DNA of 33,167 bases from Streptomyces sp. 8L. Lineage in GTDB: Bacteria > Actinomycetota > Actinomycetes > Streptomycetales > Streptomycetaceae. Position numbers and translations under genes: made by a program. The stretch is from assembly GCF_020176795.1 (NCBI RefSeq), contig NZ_JAIUKE010000098.1, positions 1 through 33,167 of the forward strand, given 5' to 3'. The notes beneath the pieces were generated by a model, which had not been told where the DNA came from, made no database searches, and saw only the letters and a list, made by a program, of their open reading frames with translations. Within the stretch, counting starts at the first letter, position 1; each line of letters starts with the position of its first letter. Shown one piece after another: positions 22,220-29,848 of the stretch.

Positions 22220-23771
22220 AGATGCGGCCGAGCTCCCACAGGCGCCAGATGCCGGTGCCGTCCGAGAGGTACTGGGAACCGGTGATGCTCTCCGTGCTGA
22301 GGACGTAGTCCTTCTTCTGCCACAGCGGCAGCAGCGGCACGTCGTCTGCGACCAGCTTCTGCACCGTCTGGAAGTCGTCGGACGCCTGGCCGCGCTGGCT
22401 GTACCTCTGGGTCTGCGTGATCAGGTTGTTGATCTGCGTGTTCGAGAACCCGTTCTGGAACGTGTTGTCGGCGCCCACCAGCGGCGCGACGAAGTTGTCC
22501 GGGTCCGGGTAGTCGGGCAGCCAGCCGATCGTGTAGGCGTCGAAGTCACCGGCGGCGTAGCCCTCCTGGAACGCCTTCCACTCCTTGCTGATCACCTTCA
22601 CCTTGAACAGCCCCGTGGCCTCCAGCTGGCTGCGGATCTCCGCCGCCTCCTGGGACGCGGCCCCGCTCGGCGAGTAGGCCAGCGAGAAGGACACCGGTGT
22701 GTGTATCCCCGCGTCCTCCAGCAGGGACTTGGCCTTGCCGACGTCGGGCTTCGGGTAGGTGTCGAAGAACGGGGTGCTGTGCGAGGTGATGCCCTGCGGC
22801 ACCAGCGAGTACAGCGGCTCGACGGTCGAGTCGTACACGTTCGCGGTGATCTTGCTCCGGTCGATGATCGTGGCGACGGCCCGGCGCACCGCGGTGCTGC
22901 CCATCGGCGAGCTCTTGCGGACGTTGAAGACCATGTTGCGGATCTCGGCGCTCGCGGCCTCCGTGACGTGCATGTCGTTGGAGCTCGCGTCGACCTTGGC
23001 GACCACGGACGGCGGCATCTGCCGGTGCGTGACGTCGAGCTTCTTGTCCTGCCACGCCTTGTTGAGGTCGTCGGACGTCTTGAAGTACGCCACGTCGACG
23101 GGAGAGCCCGCCTTCTCGACGGCACCGTGGTACGAGGGGTTCGGTACGAGCGTCGCGGAGACGCCGGGCCGGTACGCCTTCAGCAGGTACGGCCCCGAGC
23201 CCACGGCGGTGTCGCCCGTGCGGAGCTTGCCGGCCGGGTACTGCTTGCTGTCGACGATCGCGCCCGCGCCGGTCGCGAGCTTCGAGGGGAAGGTCGCGTC
23301 GGGCGTCTTGAGATGGAACGTCACGGTGCGTCCGCTGGCCTGGACCGTCTTCATCGTGGAGAGCAGCGGCCAGGGCCCCTGGGCGTTCTTGATGTGCAGC
23401 ACGCGGTTGATGGAGAACGCGACATCGGCGCCGGTCATCTTGTCGCCGTTGGAGAAGGTGATCCCGCTGCGGAGGGTGCAGCTGTACGTCATCAGGTCGG
23501 TGCCCACGAACCCGCAGTGCTGCGCGGCGTCGCCGCTCGGGACGGTCGAGCTGGGCTTGAAGGTCAGCAGCGACTGGTAGATGTTGTTGAACAGGGCCCA
23601 GGAACCGGCGTCATAGGCACCCGCCGGGTCGAGCGAGCTGACGATGTCGGTCGTGCCGACCGTGATCGGCTTCTCTCCGTCGTCCCCGGACGGGAGGAGC
23701 TGCCACCCGCCTACGCCAATGATCGCCAGCACCACACAGGTAACCAGTATTCGGAGACGGATCGACCGCAT
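22218..23771 (-). CDS. ABC transporter substrate-binding protein, family 5 (peptide type)
   Basis: 517 aa. The fold of oligopeptide/dipeptide binding proteins is clear: ITVGTTDIVSSLDPAGAYD, NNIYQSLLTF, LRSGITFSNGDKMTGADVAF, GSGPYLLKAY, FNVRKSSPMGSTAVRRAVA and IGWLPDYPDPDNF. Expected to capture a peptide or similar solute outside the membrane. The N-terminus (RLRILVTCVVLAIIGVGGW) is a hydrophobic anchor with one Cys inside the hydrophobic core but no proper lipobox, so it is probably held by an uncleaved helix or a signal peptide, not lipid. No permease or ATPase gene is adjacent, so the partner transporter is unlinked or shared. The ATG at 23771 has GAGGGG about 10 nt upstream. Confidence 0.92.
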   Translation of the reverse strand: MRSIRLRILVTCVVLAIIGVGGWQLLPSGDDGEKPITVGTTDIVSSLDPAGAYDAGSWALFNNIYQSLLTFKPSSTVPSGDAAQHCGFVGTDLMTYSCTLRSGITFSNGDKMTGADVAFSINRVLHIKNAQGPWPLLSTMKTVQASGRTVTFHLKTPDATFPSKLATGAGAIVDSKQYPAGKLRTGDTAVGSGPYLLKAYRPGVSATLVPNPSYHGAVEKAGSPVDVAYFKTSDDLNKAWQDKKLDVTHRQMPPSVVAKVDASSNDMHVTEAASAEIRNMVFNVRKSSPMGSTAVRRAVATIIDRSKITANVYDSTVEPLYSLVPQGITSHSTPFFDTYPKPDVGKAKSLLEDAGIHTPVSFSLAYSPSGAASQEAAEIRSQLEATGLFKVKVISKEWKAFQEGYAAGDFDAYTIGWLPDYPDPDNFVAPLVGADNTFQNGFSNTQINNLITQTQRYSQRGQASDDFQTVQKLVADDVPLLPLWQKKDYVLSTESITGSQYLSDGTGIWRLWELGRI

Positions 23772-24343
23772 GTTCGCTGTGCCCCTCGTATTTCACGCCC
23801 ACCCCGGACCGCGATGGCGCAACCCAATCACACCAGCTTCACAAGTGGAAGTAACGATTGGGGTCACACGGGCGGGAGTCCGGTCAATTGCACGCTCGCC
23901 CGCCCGACCCCGGCCGAAACGCACGTCCGTGTCGCCCCGCATCATGCCTCGGGCACGCCGACTCCACAACCGTTACGCCCGCCCCATCGGCACGACGCGC
24001 CCCACGGGCGCCGGTCCGGACGGCGCTCCGGCCACGGACCGGCTCCGCCCCGTGACGAGCGCGCACGCTCACAGCGCCTTCACATATTTCGATGCGGGCG
24101 TTCCTCGCGCCGCCCGCCGCCGGTGAGTTGGAGGAGCGGGACGGAAGGGGTGGCGTCCTCTGCGGGCGTCGGGCATCGGGCATCGGCGGTAGACCACCGG
24201 CTGCCGGCGGCAAGAGCGGCGGACGGCTCGTGGTCTCGCGGCTCGTGGTCTCACGACCCGTGACTTGTGGACCGTGGCGTGTGGCCCGTGCCACTGAAGG
24301 ATGAATCCCCGTGCCTCTCCGCCGGGGCCCGCTCTGTCCGGTC
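23772..24343. other. Gene-free stretch of about 570 bp
   Basis: Upstream of the solute-binding protein gene the DNA is AT-richer (23820-23870, with CCAATC and GATTGG 26 bp apart), probably its promoter. The middle (23890-24120) is GC-rich with no supported gene. At 24225-24254 a 15-bp unit GGCTCGTGGTCTCGC is repeated in tandem with one change, followed by a looser third copy. A small RNA in this stretch cannot be excluded. Confidence 0.5.
24225..24254. repeat. Tandem 15-bp repeat
   Basis: GGCTCGTGGTCTCGC at 24225-24239 is followed directly by the same 15 bases with one G-to-A change at 24240-24254. The sequence after it (CCGTGACTTGTGGACCGTGG) keeps a degenerate version. No coding frame is convincing here. 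Confidence 0.7.
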
Positions 24344-24688
24344 TCAGGCGGCTCCGCGACCGCCCCGGGAGGCGGGGGCCGCCAGGCCGTCGGGCGAGCC
24401 CGGGGCGTCCGCCGCGTCCGGGGCGCCGGAGGTCCCCGGGGCTCCCGTCCGGTCCCCTGCCAGGGCCCGCAGGCCCCGGAACCCGATTACTCCGATCGCC
24501 GTCCCCAGGAGAAAGGACGCGATGGCCAGCAGAAGGTGGACCCAGAAGTAGGCGGTCGGGTGGCCGGCGTCGTCGAAGGCGAGGCCGCTCCCGTCCTGCC
24601 ACAGGTTCTTAGCGAAAGTGATCCAGATGAACCAGCTCCAGACTCCGAAGGCGAGCAGGAACCAGGACACCGGCCGACTGAGCTTCAT
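24344..24688 (-). CDS. SCO4848-family small membrane protein
   Basis: 114 aa. MKLSRPVSWFLLAFGVWSW opens the first membrane span, followed by a loop with KNLWQDGSGLAFDDAGHPTA and a second span (AYFWVHLLLAIASFLLGTAI). This is the pattern I remember for the SCO4848 family, found beside the same carboxypeptidase gene in streptomycetes; no function is known. The C-terminal 35 residues are Ala/Gly/Pro-rich and variable. CTGGAG precedes the ATG at 24688. It is divergent from the carboxypeptidase gene, 109 bp away. Confidence 0.88.
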   Translation of the reverse strand: MKLSRPVSWFLLAFGVWSWFIWITFAKNLWQDGSGLAFDDAGHPTAYFWVHLLLAIASFLLGTAIGVIGFRGLRALAGDRTGAPGTSGAPDAADAPGSPDGLAAPASRGGRGAA

Positions 24689-24763
24689 GACTCCAGTATT
24701 GCCGTCCGCGTCCCCACTCCGGCGCCGGGGTCGCGGCGGGTGTTCCTTGTCACCTTCCCTATC

Positions 24764-24797
24764 GAAACCCGCAGCTTCGCCCTGTACGTTCTCGGTC
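24764..24797 (+). promoter_or_regulatory. Possible promoter giving a leaderless carboxypeptidase transcript
   Basis: TACGTT at 24785-24790 is a candidate -10 placing the start of transcription at about the GTG (24798), and no ribosome site precedes that GTG. GAAAC (24764-24768) followed 18 nt later by CGTT could alternatively be an ECF-type promoter, which would suit an envelope gene. Both readings are tentative. Confidence 0.3.
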
Positions 24798-26027
24798 GTG
24801 CCTGCCTTGAAAAAGACCGTGGTGACGGTCCTCTCAGCCGCCCTGCTGCCCGCCCTGGCCGCGTCCCCCGCCCTGGCGGGCGCGAGGGCGGACGCGGCGG
24901 GCGCCAAACCGCCCCAGCCGCCCGCCGCCATGTCCCATGTGGGCGGTGCGCGCCTCGGCCTCGCGGGCACCCAGGTCTCCCTGGCGGGCGGCGCTCCCGC
25001 GCTGCCGAAGCAGCTGACCGGGCGGTCCTGGATCGTCTCCGACGCGGAGAGCGGCGACGTGCTCGCGGCGCACAACGCGCACTGGCGGCTGCCTCCCGCC
25101 TCCACGCTGAAGATGCTGTTCGCGGACACCCTGCTGCCCAAGCTGCCGAGCGGCGAGCAGCACCGGGTCGCCGCCGCCGACCTCCAGGGCATGGGCGCGG
25201 GCAGCAGCCTCGTGGGCGTCAAGGAGAACGAGACCTACTCGGTCCGCGACCTGTGGCTCGGCGTCTTCCTGCGCTCGGGCAACGACGCCGTGCACGTCCT
25301 GTCCTCGATGAACGGGGGTGTCGCCAACACCGTCAAGGACATGCAGCGGCACGCGGACGACCTCCAGGCGCTGGACACGCACGTCGTCACCCCGGACGGC
25401 TACGACAAGGCGGGGCAGGTCTCCAGCGCGTACGACCTCAGCCTGTTCGCCCGCGCCGGGCTCCAGAACAAGGACTTCCGGCAGTACTGCTCCACGGCCA
25501 CGGCCCAGTTCCCCGGTGACCAGAAGAAGGGCAAGAAGCGGGCGACCTTCCAGATCCAGAACACCGACCGCCTGCTGACGGGCGCCGACGGCATGACGCC
25601 GTACCCGGGTCTCGCGGGCGTGAAGAACGGCTACACCACCAACGCGGGCAACACCTACACCGGCGTCGCGCAGCGGGACAAGAACGGCCACGTCATCCTC
25701 GTCACCGTCATGAACCCCTCCTCCACGGAGCAGAACGCCGTCTACAAGGAAGCGGCCTCGCTCCTCGACTGGGGCTTCGCGGCCGACGGCAAGGTGACCC
25801 CGGTCGGCAAGCTCGTGCCGCCGAAGTCCGCCTCGTCCGACGCCAAGCAGGCGGGCGCCTCGAAGAGCCCCGGAGGAAGCCGTTCCGCGCGGCCTGCCGA
25901 GGCGACGGCCCAGAACTCGGCCGGTGTGGGCACCACCGCGCTCGCCATCATCGGCGGCGTCCTGGTCGTGCTCGCCGTCGGCGCCTACTTCGTCAACCGC
26001 CGCTGGCCGCGCCGCCCGCGCGCCTGA
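24798..26027 (+). CDS. D-alanyl-D-alanine carboxypeptidase (S11 family), C-terminal membrane anchor
   Basis: 409 aa. Removes the terminal D-Ala from peptidoglycan stem peptides outside the membrane. A signal peptide (TVVTVLSAALLPALAASPALA) ends near residue 27. The penicillin-binding motifs are S102-T-L-K105, S160-G-N162 and K276-N-G278; the last is normally KTG. A Ser/Ala/Lys-rich linker (about 345-375) leads to a membrane span at about 381-401 (ALAIIGGVLVVLAVGAYFV) with a basic cytoplasmic tail. The GTG start at 24798 gives MPALKKTVV, a proper signal start; the region upstream is probably promoter. It is followed by a YihY gene in the opposite orientation. Corresponds, by memory, to SCO4847. 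Confidence 0.93.
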   Translation: MPALKKTVVTVLSAALLPALAASPALAGARADAAGAKPPQPPAAMSHVGGARLGLAGTQVSLAGGAPALPKQLTGRSWIVSDAESGDVLAAHNAHWRLPPASTLKMLFADTLLPKLPSGEQHRVAAADLQGMGAGSSLVGVKENETYSVRDLWLGVFLRSGNDAVHVLSSMNGGVANTVKDMQRHADDLQALDTHVVTPDGYDKAGQVSSAYDLSLFARAGLQNKDFRQYCSTATAQFPGDQKKGKKRATFQIQNTDRLLTGADGMTPYPGLAGVKNGYTTNAGNTYTGVAQRDKNGHVILVTVMNPSSTEQNAVYKEAASLLDWGFAADGKVTPVGKLVPPKSASSDAKQAGASKSPGGSRSARPAEATAQNSAGVGTTALAIIGGVLVVLAVGAYFVNRRWPRRPRA

Positions 26028-26049
26028 CGCGCGACACGCGCCGCCCGCG

Positions 26050-26106
26050 CGGGAGCAGCGGCGGCAGCGGGAGCAGCGGGGACCGTGGCGGCAGCGGGAG
26101 CAGCGG
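26050..26106. repeat. Three copies of CGGGAGCAGCGG between convergent genes
   Basis: The 12-mer CGGGAGCAGCGG occurs at 26050-26061, 26068-26079 and 26095-26106, embedded in GGCGGCAGCGG-like sequence. It lies between the convergent carboxypeptidase and YihY genes, so it probably belongs to the transcript ends. Confidence 0.75.
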
Positions 26107-26141
26107 TGGCGCGGCCCCGCTTCCGCGGGCCGGCCCCGCGC

Positions 26142-27092
26142 CTAGGCCCCGCCTTCCGCCTCGGCCTCCGCCTCCGCCTCCGCCTTCTCGCGCTCGCGTT
26201 CCTCCGCCTCGAGCCGGTTCAGTTCGATCCTGCTCGGCTCGTCCTTGCTCGGCGTCGCCGTCCAGGCCGCGCACACCAGCAGCAGCCTGGCCATGAAGTT
26301 GATCCACAGCAGCAGGGCGACGGGCGTGCCGAACGCGCCGTACATCGACTTCCCCGCGACGCTCCTGATGTAGCTGCCGAGCAGCAGCTTGAGTACCTCG
26401 AAGCCGACCGAGCCGATCAGCGCCGCCACCATCAGCCGCCGCCGCTGCGGCTTGACGCGCGGGAGCAGCGTCAGCACGTACAGCAGGAGCAGGAAGTCCG
26501 CGAGCACCGCCACGAGGAGGGAGCCCGCCTGGAGCAGCACGCCGCCGGCTCCGTTCTCCGGGATGCCGATGTGCCGCGCCGTCCAGCCGATCGCCGTCGA
26601 GCCGAAGCCGGAGGCGCCGAGGGAGGCGAGTCCCATCGCGCCGAGGCCGACGAGGACGAGCCCGTCCTTCGCCTTCAGCACGATCGGGTTCTCCTCGGGC
26701 TTCTCGTCCATCTCCCAGACGGCCCGCAGGGACTCCCGCATGTTCCCGATCCAGCCGATGCCCGTGAACAGCAGCAGTGCGCCCGCGACCACGCCGACCG
26801 TGCCCGCGTTGTTGACGAGGGAGTGGAGGTTCAGCTGGTCGGAGATGCCGGGGACCTGGTTGGAGATGGTCTTCTGGAGGTGATTGAGCTGGCCCTCGCT
26901 GAGCAGCACGGCGCCGATCGCGGCGCCCACGGTGATCAGCGGGAACAGTGCGATGAAGCTCAGGAACGTGATGGCGGCGGCGAGCCGCATCCAGTGCACC
27001 CGGTCGAGCGTCTCGTACGAGCGCCAGGCGTGCGTCTGCATCAGCCGGGCGACGAACGGGCCGATGACGGGGAGTTTTTTCAGCCAGTCCAT
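26142..27092 (-). CDS. YihY/virulence factor BrkB family membrane protein
   Basis: 316 aa with six predicted spans between about residues 38 and 280. Family marks: RLAAAITFLSFIALFPLITV near the start, GALLLFTGIGWIGNMRESLR in the middle and YGAFGTPVALLLWINFMARL near the end. The family is widespread, and its biochemical role is unsettled despite an old annotation as a ribonuclease. The C-terminal 35 residues are highly charged and helical (LNRLEAEEREREKAEAEAE), probably a cytoplasmic coiled segment. The ribosome site is weak (GGGGGT about 11 nt before ATG). Confidence 0.92.
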   Translation of the reverse strand: MDWLKKLPVIGPFVARLMQTHAWRSYETLDRVHWMRLAAAITFLSFIALFPLITVGAAIGAVLLSEGQLNHLQKTISNQVPGISDQLNLHSLVNNAGTVGVVAGALLLFTGIGWIGNMRESLRAVWEMDEKPEENPIVLKAKDGLVLVGLGAMGLASLGASGFGSTAIGWTARHIGIPENGAGGVLLQAGSLLVAVLADFLLLLYVLTLLPRVKPQRRRLMVAALIGSVGFEVLKLLLGSYIRSVAGKSMYGAFGTPVALLLWINFMARLLLVCAAWTATPSKDEPSRIELNRLEAEEREREKAEAEAEAEAEGGA

Positions 27093-27370
27093 GAAGGAGA
27101 TCTACCCCCGGATCGCGGATGCAGTGGTCACGGTCACGGGGGCCGCCCCGGCGACACGCTCCGGGCCGGCCCCGGGACCGGGACCGGGGCCGGTCCGGGC
27201 CGCTCCGGGCCGGTCCGAGCCCGCTCCGGGCCCCCGAGGTGACTCGGTCGACGGCGCACTCGGCAGCCCGTCCGGTGGTCCGCTCGCGTGATCCGCCTGT
27301 TTATACGAGTACCGCGACTACCGCATCAAACTGCGCATTACGGTCACTTTGGGGCTATACCGTCGCCCCT
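27093..27370. promoter_or_regulatory. Divergent promoter region of the YihY and DprE1-like genes
   Basis: 278 bp. The left two thirds are an imperfect CCGGG/CCGGT-rich repeat region (27155-27235). The right end is much AT-richer (27298-27360) and contains TATACCGT; taking TACCGT at 27358-27363 as -10 puts transcription start at about the ATG (27371), which has no ribosome site. The rightward gene is therefore probably read from a leaderless transcript. Confidence 0.45.
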
Positions 27371-28918
27371 ATGGCTGCCGAGACCTCTGACGCATCCGCC
27401 GCATCCGACGACGCGCCCGACGGCGGACCGCGTCCGTCAGGTCCGCTCGACTCCGACCTCGAAACCGGCCCCGAACCCGGCGACGACTCCGGCCCGGGCT
27501 CCGGCCTCGACTTCGACTTCGGGTCGCTGACCGGGCGCGGCAGGACCCCCCCCACCACCGCACTGCTGGCCCGCCCCCGCTCGCCCGAGGAGGTCGCGGC
27601 GGCCGTGCGCGCGGGTGGCGCACCCGGCGGGCGCGGTTGTGTGGCGCGCGGCCTCGGGCTCGCGCACGGCGACGCGGCACGCAACGCGGGCGGCACCGTC
27701 ATCGACCTGACGGGCCTGGACCGCGTCCGCGCCGTCGACGCCGACGCGGGGGTCGTCCTGTGCGACGCGGGGGTACGGCTGCGGCGACTGGCCCAGACAC
27801 TGCTGCCGCTCGGCTGGTCCCTTCCCCTGCTCCCCGCACGGCCGGCGCCCGCCGGGTCCGGCGGGGCGACCGTCGGCGGCGCGCTCGCGGCCGACCTGCA
27901 CGGCGGCGACCACCGCGTCTCGGGGTCGTTCGCCCGGCACGTCGCCTCGTTCGAGCTGCTGACCGCCGACGGCGGTGTCCGTACGGTTGTCCCCGGCACG
28001 CCGCTGTTCGACGCCACGGCCGGCGGGCTCGGCCTCACGGGCGTGATCCTGTCCGTCGCGGTACGGCTGCGCCGCGTCGACACCGCCCTGCTGGCCGTCG
28101 ACACCGAGCGCGTGTCCTGCCTGGACGACCTGCTCTCCCGCCTCGCGTCGACCGGCCGCAGATACCGGTCGTCCACCGCCTGGCTCGACCTGCTGGCGCC
28201 CGGCCCCGCCCTCGGGCGCGGGGTGCTGACCCGCGCGCTCCACGTACCGCTCGACGCGCTCCCCGCGCGTGCCCGCGGACACCACAGGGCGTACCCGGGG
28301 TTCGTCGCAGGCTCCGTGCCGCCCGCTCTGGCCCTGCGCGCCTCGCGACTGCCCGTGGTGCCCGCCGGGCTGGTGCCGGACGGGCTGCTGGGCACCGGGG
28401 CCGTACGGGCCCTGAACACCCTGCGGTTCCGCGCGGCGCCGCAGCGCAGGACCCGGGGGCTGCGCCCGCTGACCCGGCCGCCCGCCCCGCTGCCCCGGCT
28501 GGACCGCGCGTACGGCCGCAGCGGTTTCGTACGGTACGAGTGCGCCGTCGGCCTCGGCCACGAGGACGCGCTCCACCGGATCGCGCGGGCCGTGGCGCGC
28601 CGGGGCGTCCCCGTGCCCTCTGCGACGCTCCAGCGCCTCGGCGACCCGGGCAGCGGCCTGCTGTCCTTCCCCCTGCCCGGCTGGGCCCTCGCGCTCGACA
28701 TCCCCGCGAGCGCGAAGGGCCTCGGCCGCTTCCTCGACGAGCTGGACGAGGAGGGCGCGCGCAAGGGCGGGCGCGTCGCCCTCGCCCAGGACGCCCGTAT
28801 GCGGCCCGAGCTGCTTGCGGTGATGTATCCCCGCCTCGACCGCTTCCGGGCGCTGCGGGCGGAGTTCGACCCTGGCGGGACCTTCACGTCCGACCTGGCA
28901 CGCCGCCTCGCGCTCTGA
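27371..28918 (+). CDS. FAD-binding oxidoreductase, DprE1-like (decaprenylphosphoryl-ribose oxidase homologue)
   Basis: 515 aa. Residues 1-52 are an acidic Ser/Asp/Gly-rich extension. From 53 (LTGRGRTPPTTALLARP) it follows DprE1: the FAD-binding RGLGLAHGDAARN (93-105), GGATVGGALAADLHGGDH (164-181) and C-terminal SFPLPGWALALDIP (432-445) ending MYPRLDRF and DPGGTFTSDLARRL. DprE1 oxidises C2' of decaprenylphosphoryl-ribose. His177 matches His132 of the mycobacterial enzyme, but by my alignment Lys134, Cys387, Tyr415 and Lys418 are replaced by G179, A441, A470 and Q473. The substrate may differ or the enzyme may be weakened. A DprE2-like gene follows 114 bp downstream. Start chosen at the conserved frame edge; no ribosome site. 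Confidence 0.85.
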   Translation: MAAETSDASAASDDAPDGGPRPSGPLDSDLETGPEPGDDSGPGSGLDFDFGSLTGRGRTPPTTALLARPRSPEEVAAAVRAGGAPGGRGCVARGLGLAHGDAARNAGGTVIDLTGLDRVRAVDADAGVVLCDAGVRLRRLAQTLLPLGWSLPLLPARPAPAGSGGATVGGALAADLHGGDHRVSGSFARHVASFELLTADGGVRTVVPGTPLFDATAGGLGLTGVILSVAVRLRRVDTALLAVDTERVSCLDDLLSRLASTGRRYRSSTAWLDLLAPGPALGRGVLTRALHVPLDALPARARGHHRAYPGFVAGSVPPALALRASRLPVVPAGLVPDGLLGTGAVRALNTLRFRAAPQRRTRGLRPLTRPPAPLPRLDRAYGRSGFVRYECAVGLGHEDALHRIARAVARRGVPVPSATLQRLGDPGSGLLSFPLPGWALALDIPASAKGLGRFLDELDEEGARKGGRVALAQDARMRPELLAVMYPRLDRFRALRAEFDPGGTFTSDLARRLAL

Positions 28919-28927
28919 CCACGGGCC

Positions 28928-29012
28928 CATCGCCCCTTCCCCTCCGTCCCCTCCATCCTCTCCCTCCCCTCCGTCCTCTCCTTTCTTCCGCCCCGCTTCC
29001 CGTCCTCGCCCC
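28928..29012. repeat. Polypyrimidine tract upstream of the DprE2-like gene
   Basis: About 85 bases are nearly all C and T on the plus strand, with the unit CCCTCCGTCC appearing twice and many CCTCTCC-like variants. It fills most of the gap between the two genes and ends just before GAGGAGTCAGGAG, the ribosome site. Confidence 0.8.
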
Positions 29013-29032
29013 GAGGAGTCAGGAGTTCTCCC

Positions 29033-29848
29033 ATGAAGGACGCATTCGGCGCCCCGCAGTCCGTGCTGGTCCTCGGCGGCACCTCGGCCATCGGGCTGGC
29101 CACCGTCCGCAGGCTCGTCGCGCGCCGCACCCGCTCGGTGTGGCTGGCCGGGCGGCCCTCGCCCGCGCTCGACGCGGCGGCGGCGGACCTGCGCGCGCTG
29201 CGCTGCGGCGGTGTCCGGGTGCGCACGGTCGCCTTCGACGCGCTCGACCCGGCCTCCCACGAGGAGGCGCTCGGCAAGGTCTTCGCCGAGGGCGACATCG
29301 ACCTGGTGCTGCTCGCCTTCGGCATCACCGGTGACCAGGAGCACGACGAGGCCGCCCCGCTGTCCGCCGTCCGGGTCGCGGAGACCAACTACACGGGGGC
29401 GCTCTCGGCGGCCCTGGTGTGCGCGGGCGCGATGCAGGGGCAGGGGCACGGCGCGCTGGTGGTGCTGTCCTCCGTGGCGGGCGAGCGGGCCCGCCGCGCC
29501 GACTTCATCTACGGTTCGAGCAAGGCCGGGCTCGACACGTTCACGCAGGGCCTGCGGGACGCGATGGACGGCACGGGCGTGCAGGTCATGACCGTACGGC
29601 CGGGGGACGTACGCGGGCCGGCGGCCACCGCGCCCGGCGACGCGCGGGGAGACGGGCAGCGGCGGGAGAGCGCTCCGCGTCCGCCGCGCGGGACGCCGTC
29701 GACCACGCCCGAGGAGGTGGCGAAGGCGATCGAGCTGGGGCTGCGCCGCCGCTCCGGCACGGTGTACGTGCCCGAGCGGCTGCGCCTGGTGGCGGGAGCG
29801 CTCAGGCTCCTGCCGGCCCCGCTGTACCGGGCTGTGCTGGCGGACTGA
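29033..29848 (+). CDS. SDR family oxidoreductase, DprE2-like 2'-keto reductase
   Basis: 271 aa short-chain dehydrogenase. The cofactor loop VLVLGGTSAIGLATV is at residues 10-24, the active-site Ser lies in VVLSSVAGERARR, and the Tyr-x-x-x-Lys motif is YGSSKAG. Opening MKDAFGAPQSVLVLGGTS, middle NYTGALSAALV and GERARRADFIYGSSKAGLD closely follow DprE2, which reduces the keto-intermediate made by DprE1 to decaprenylphosphoryl-arabinose. Residues 206-225 (APGDARGDGQRRESAPRPP) are a variable insertion. The good ribosome site AGGAG lies 8-12 nt before ATG. Its 3' end overlaps that of the convergent SGNH gene by 47 bp. Confidence 0.88.
   Translation: MKDAFGAPQSVLVLGGTSAIGLATVRRLVARRTRSVWLAGRPSPALDAAAADLRALRCGGVRVRTVAFDALDPASHEEALGKVFAEGDIDLVLLAFGITGDQEHDEAAPLSAVRVAETNYTGALSAALVCAGAMQGQGHGALVVLSSVAGERARRADFIYGSSKAGLDTFTQGLRDAMDGTGVQVMTVRPGDVRGPAATAPGDARGDGQRRESAPRPPRGTPSTTPEEVAKAIELGLRRRSGTVYVPERLRLVAGALRLLPAPLYRAVLAD

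Noticed and set aside
23858..24304. Several short frames in the gene-free stretch after the solute-binding protein gene
   Set aside because: None has a ribosome site plus protein-like composition; they are Pro/Arg/Ala-rich as expected for random high-GC DNA.
26050..26106. CGGGAGCAGCGG repeats as a CRISPR array
   Set aside because: The units are 12 bp, spacing is irregular (6 and 15 bp) and the spacers are themselves repeat-like; no cas genes are present.
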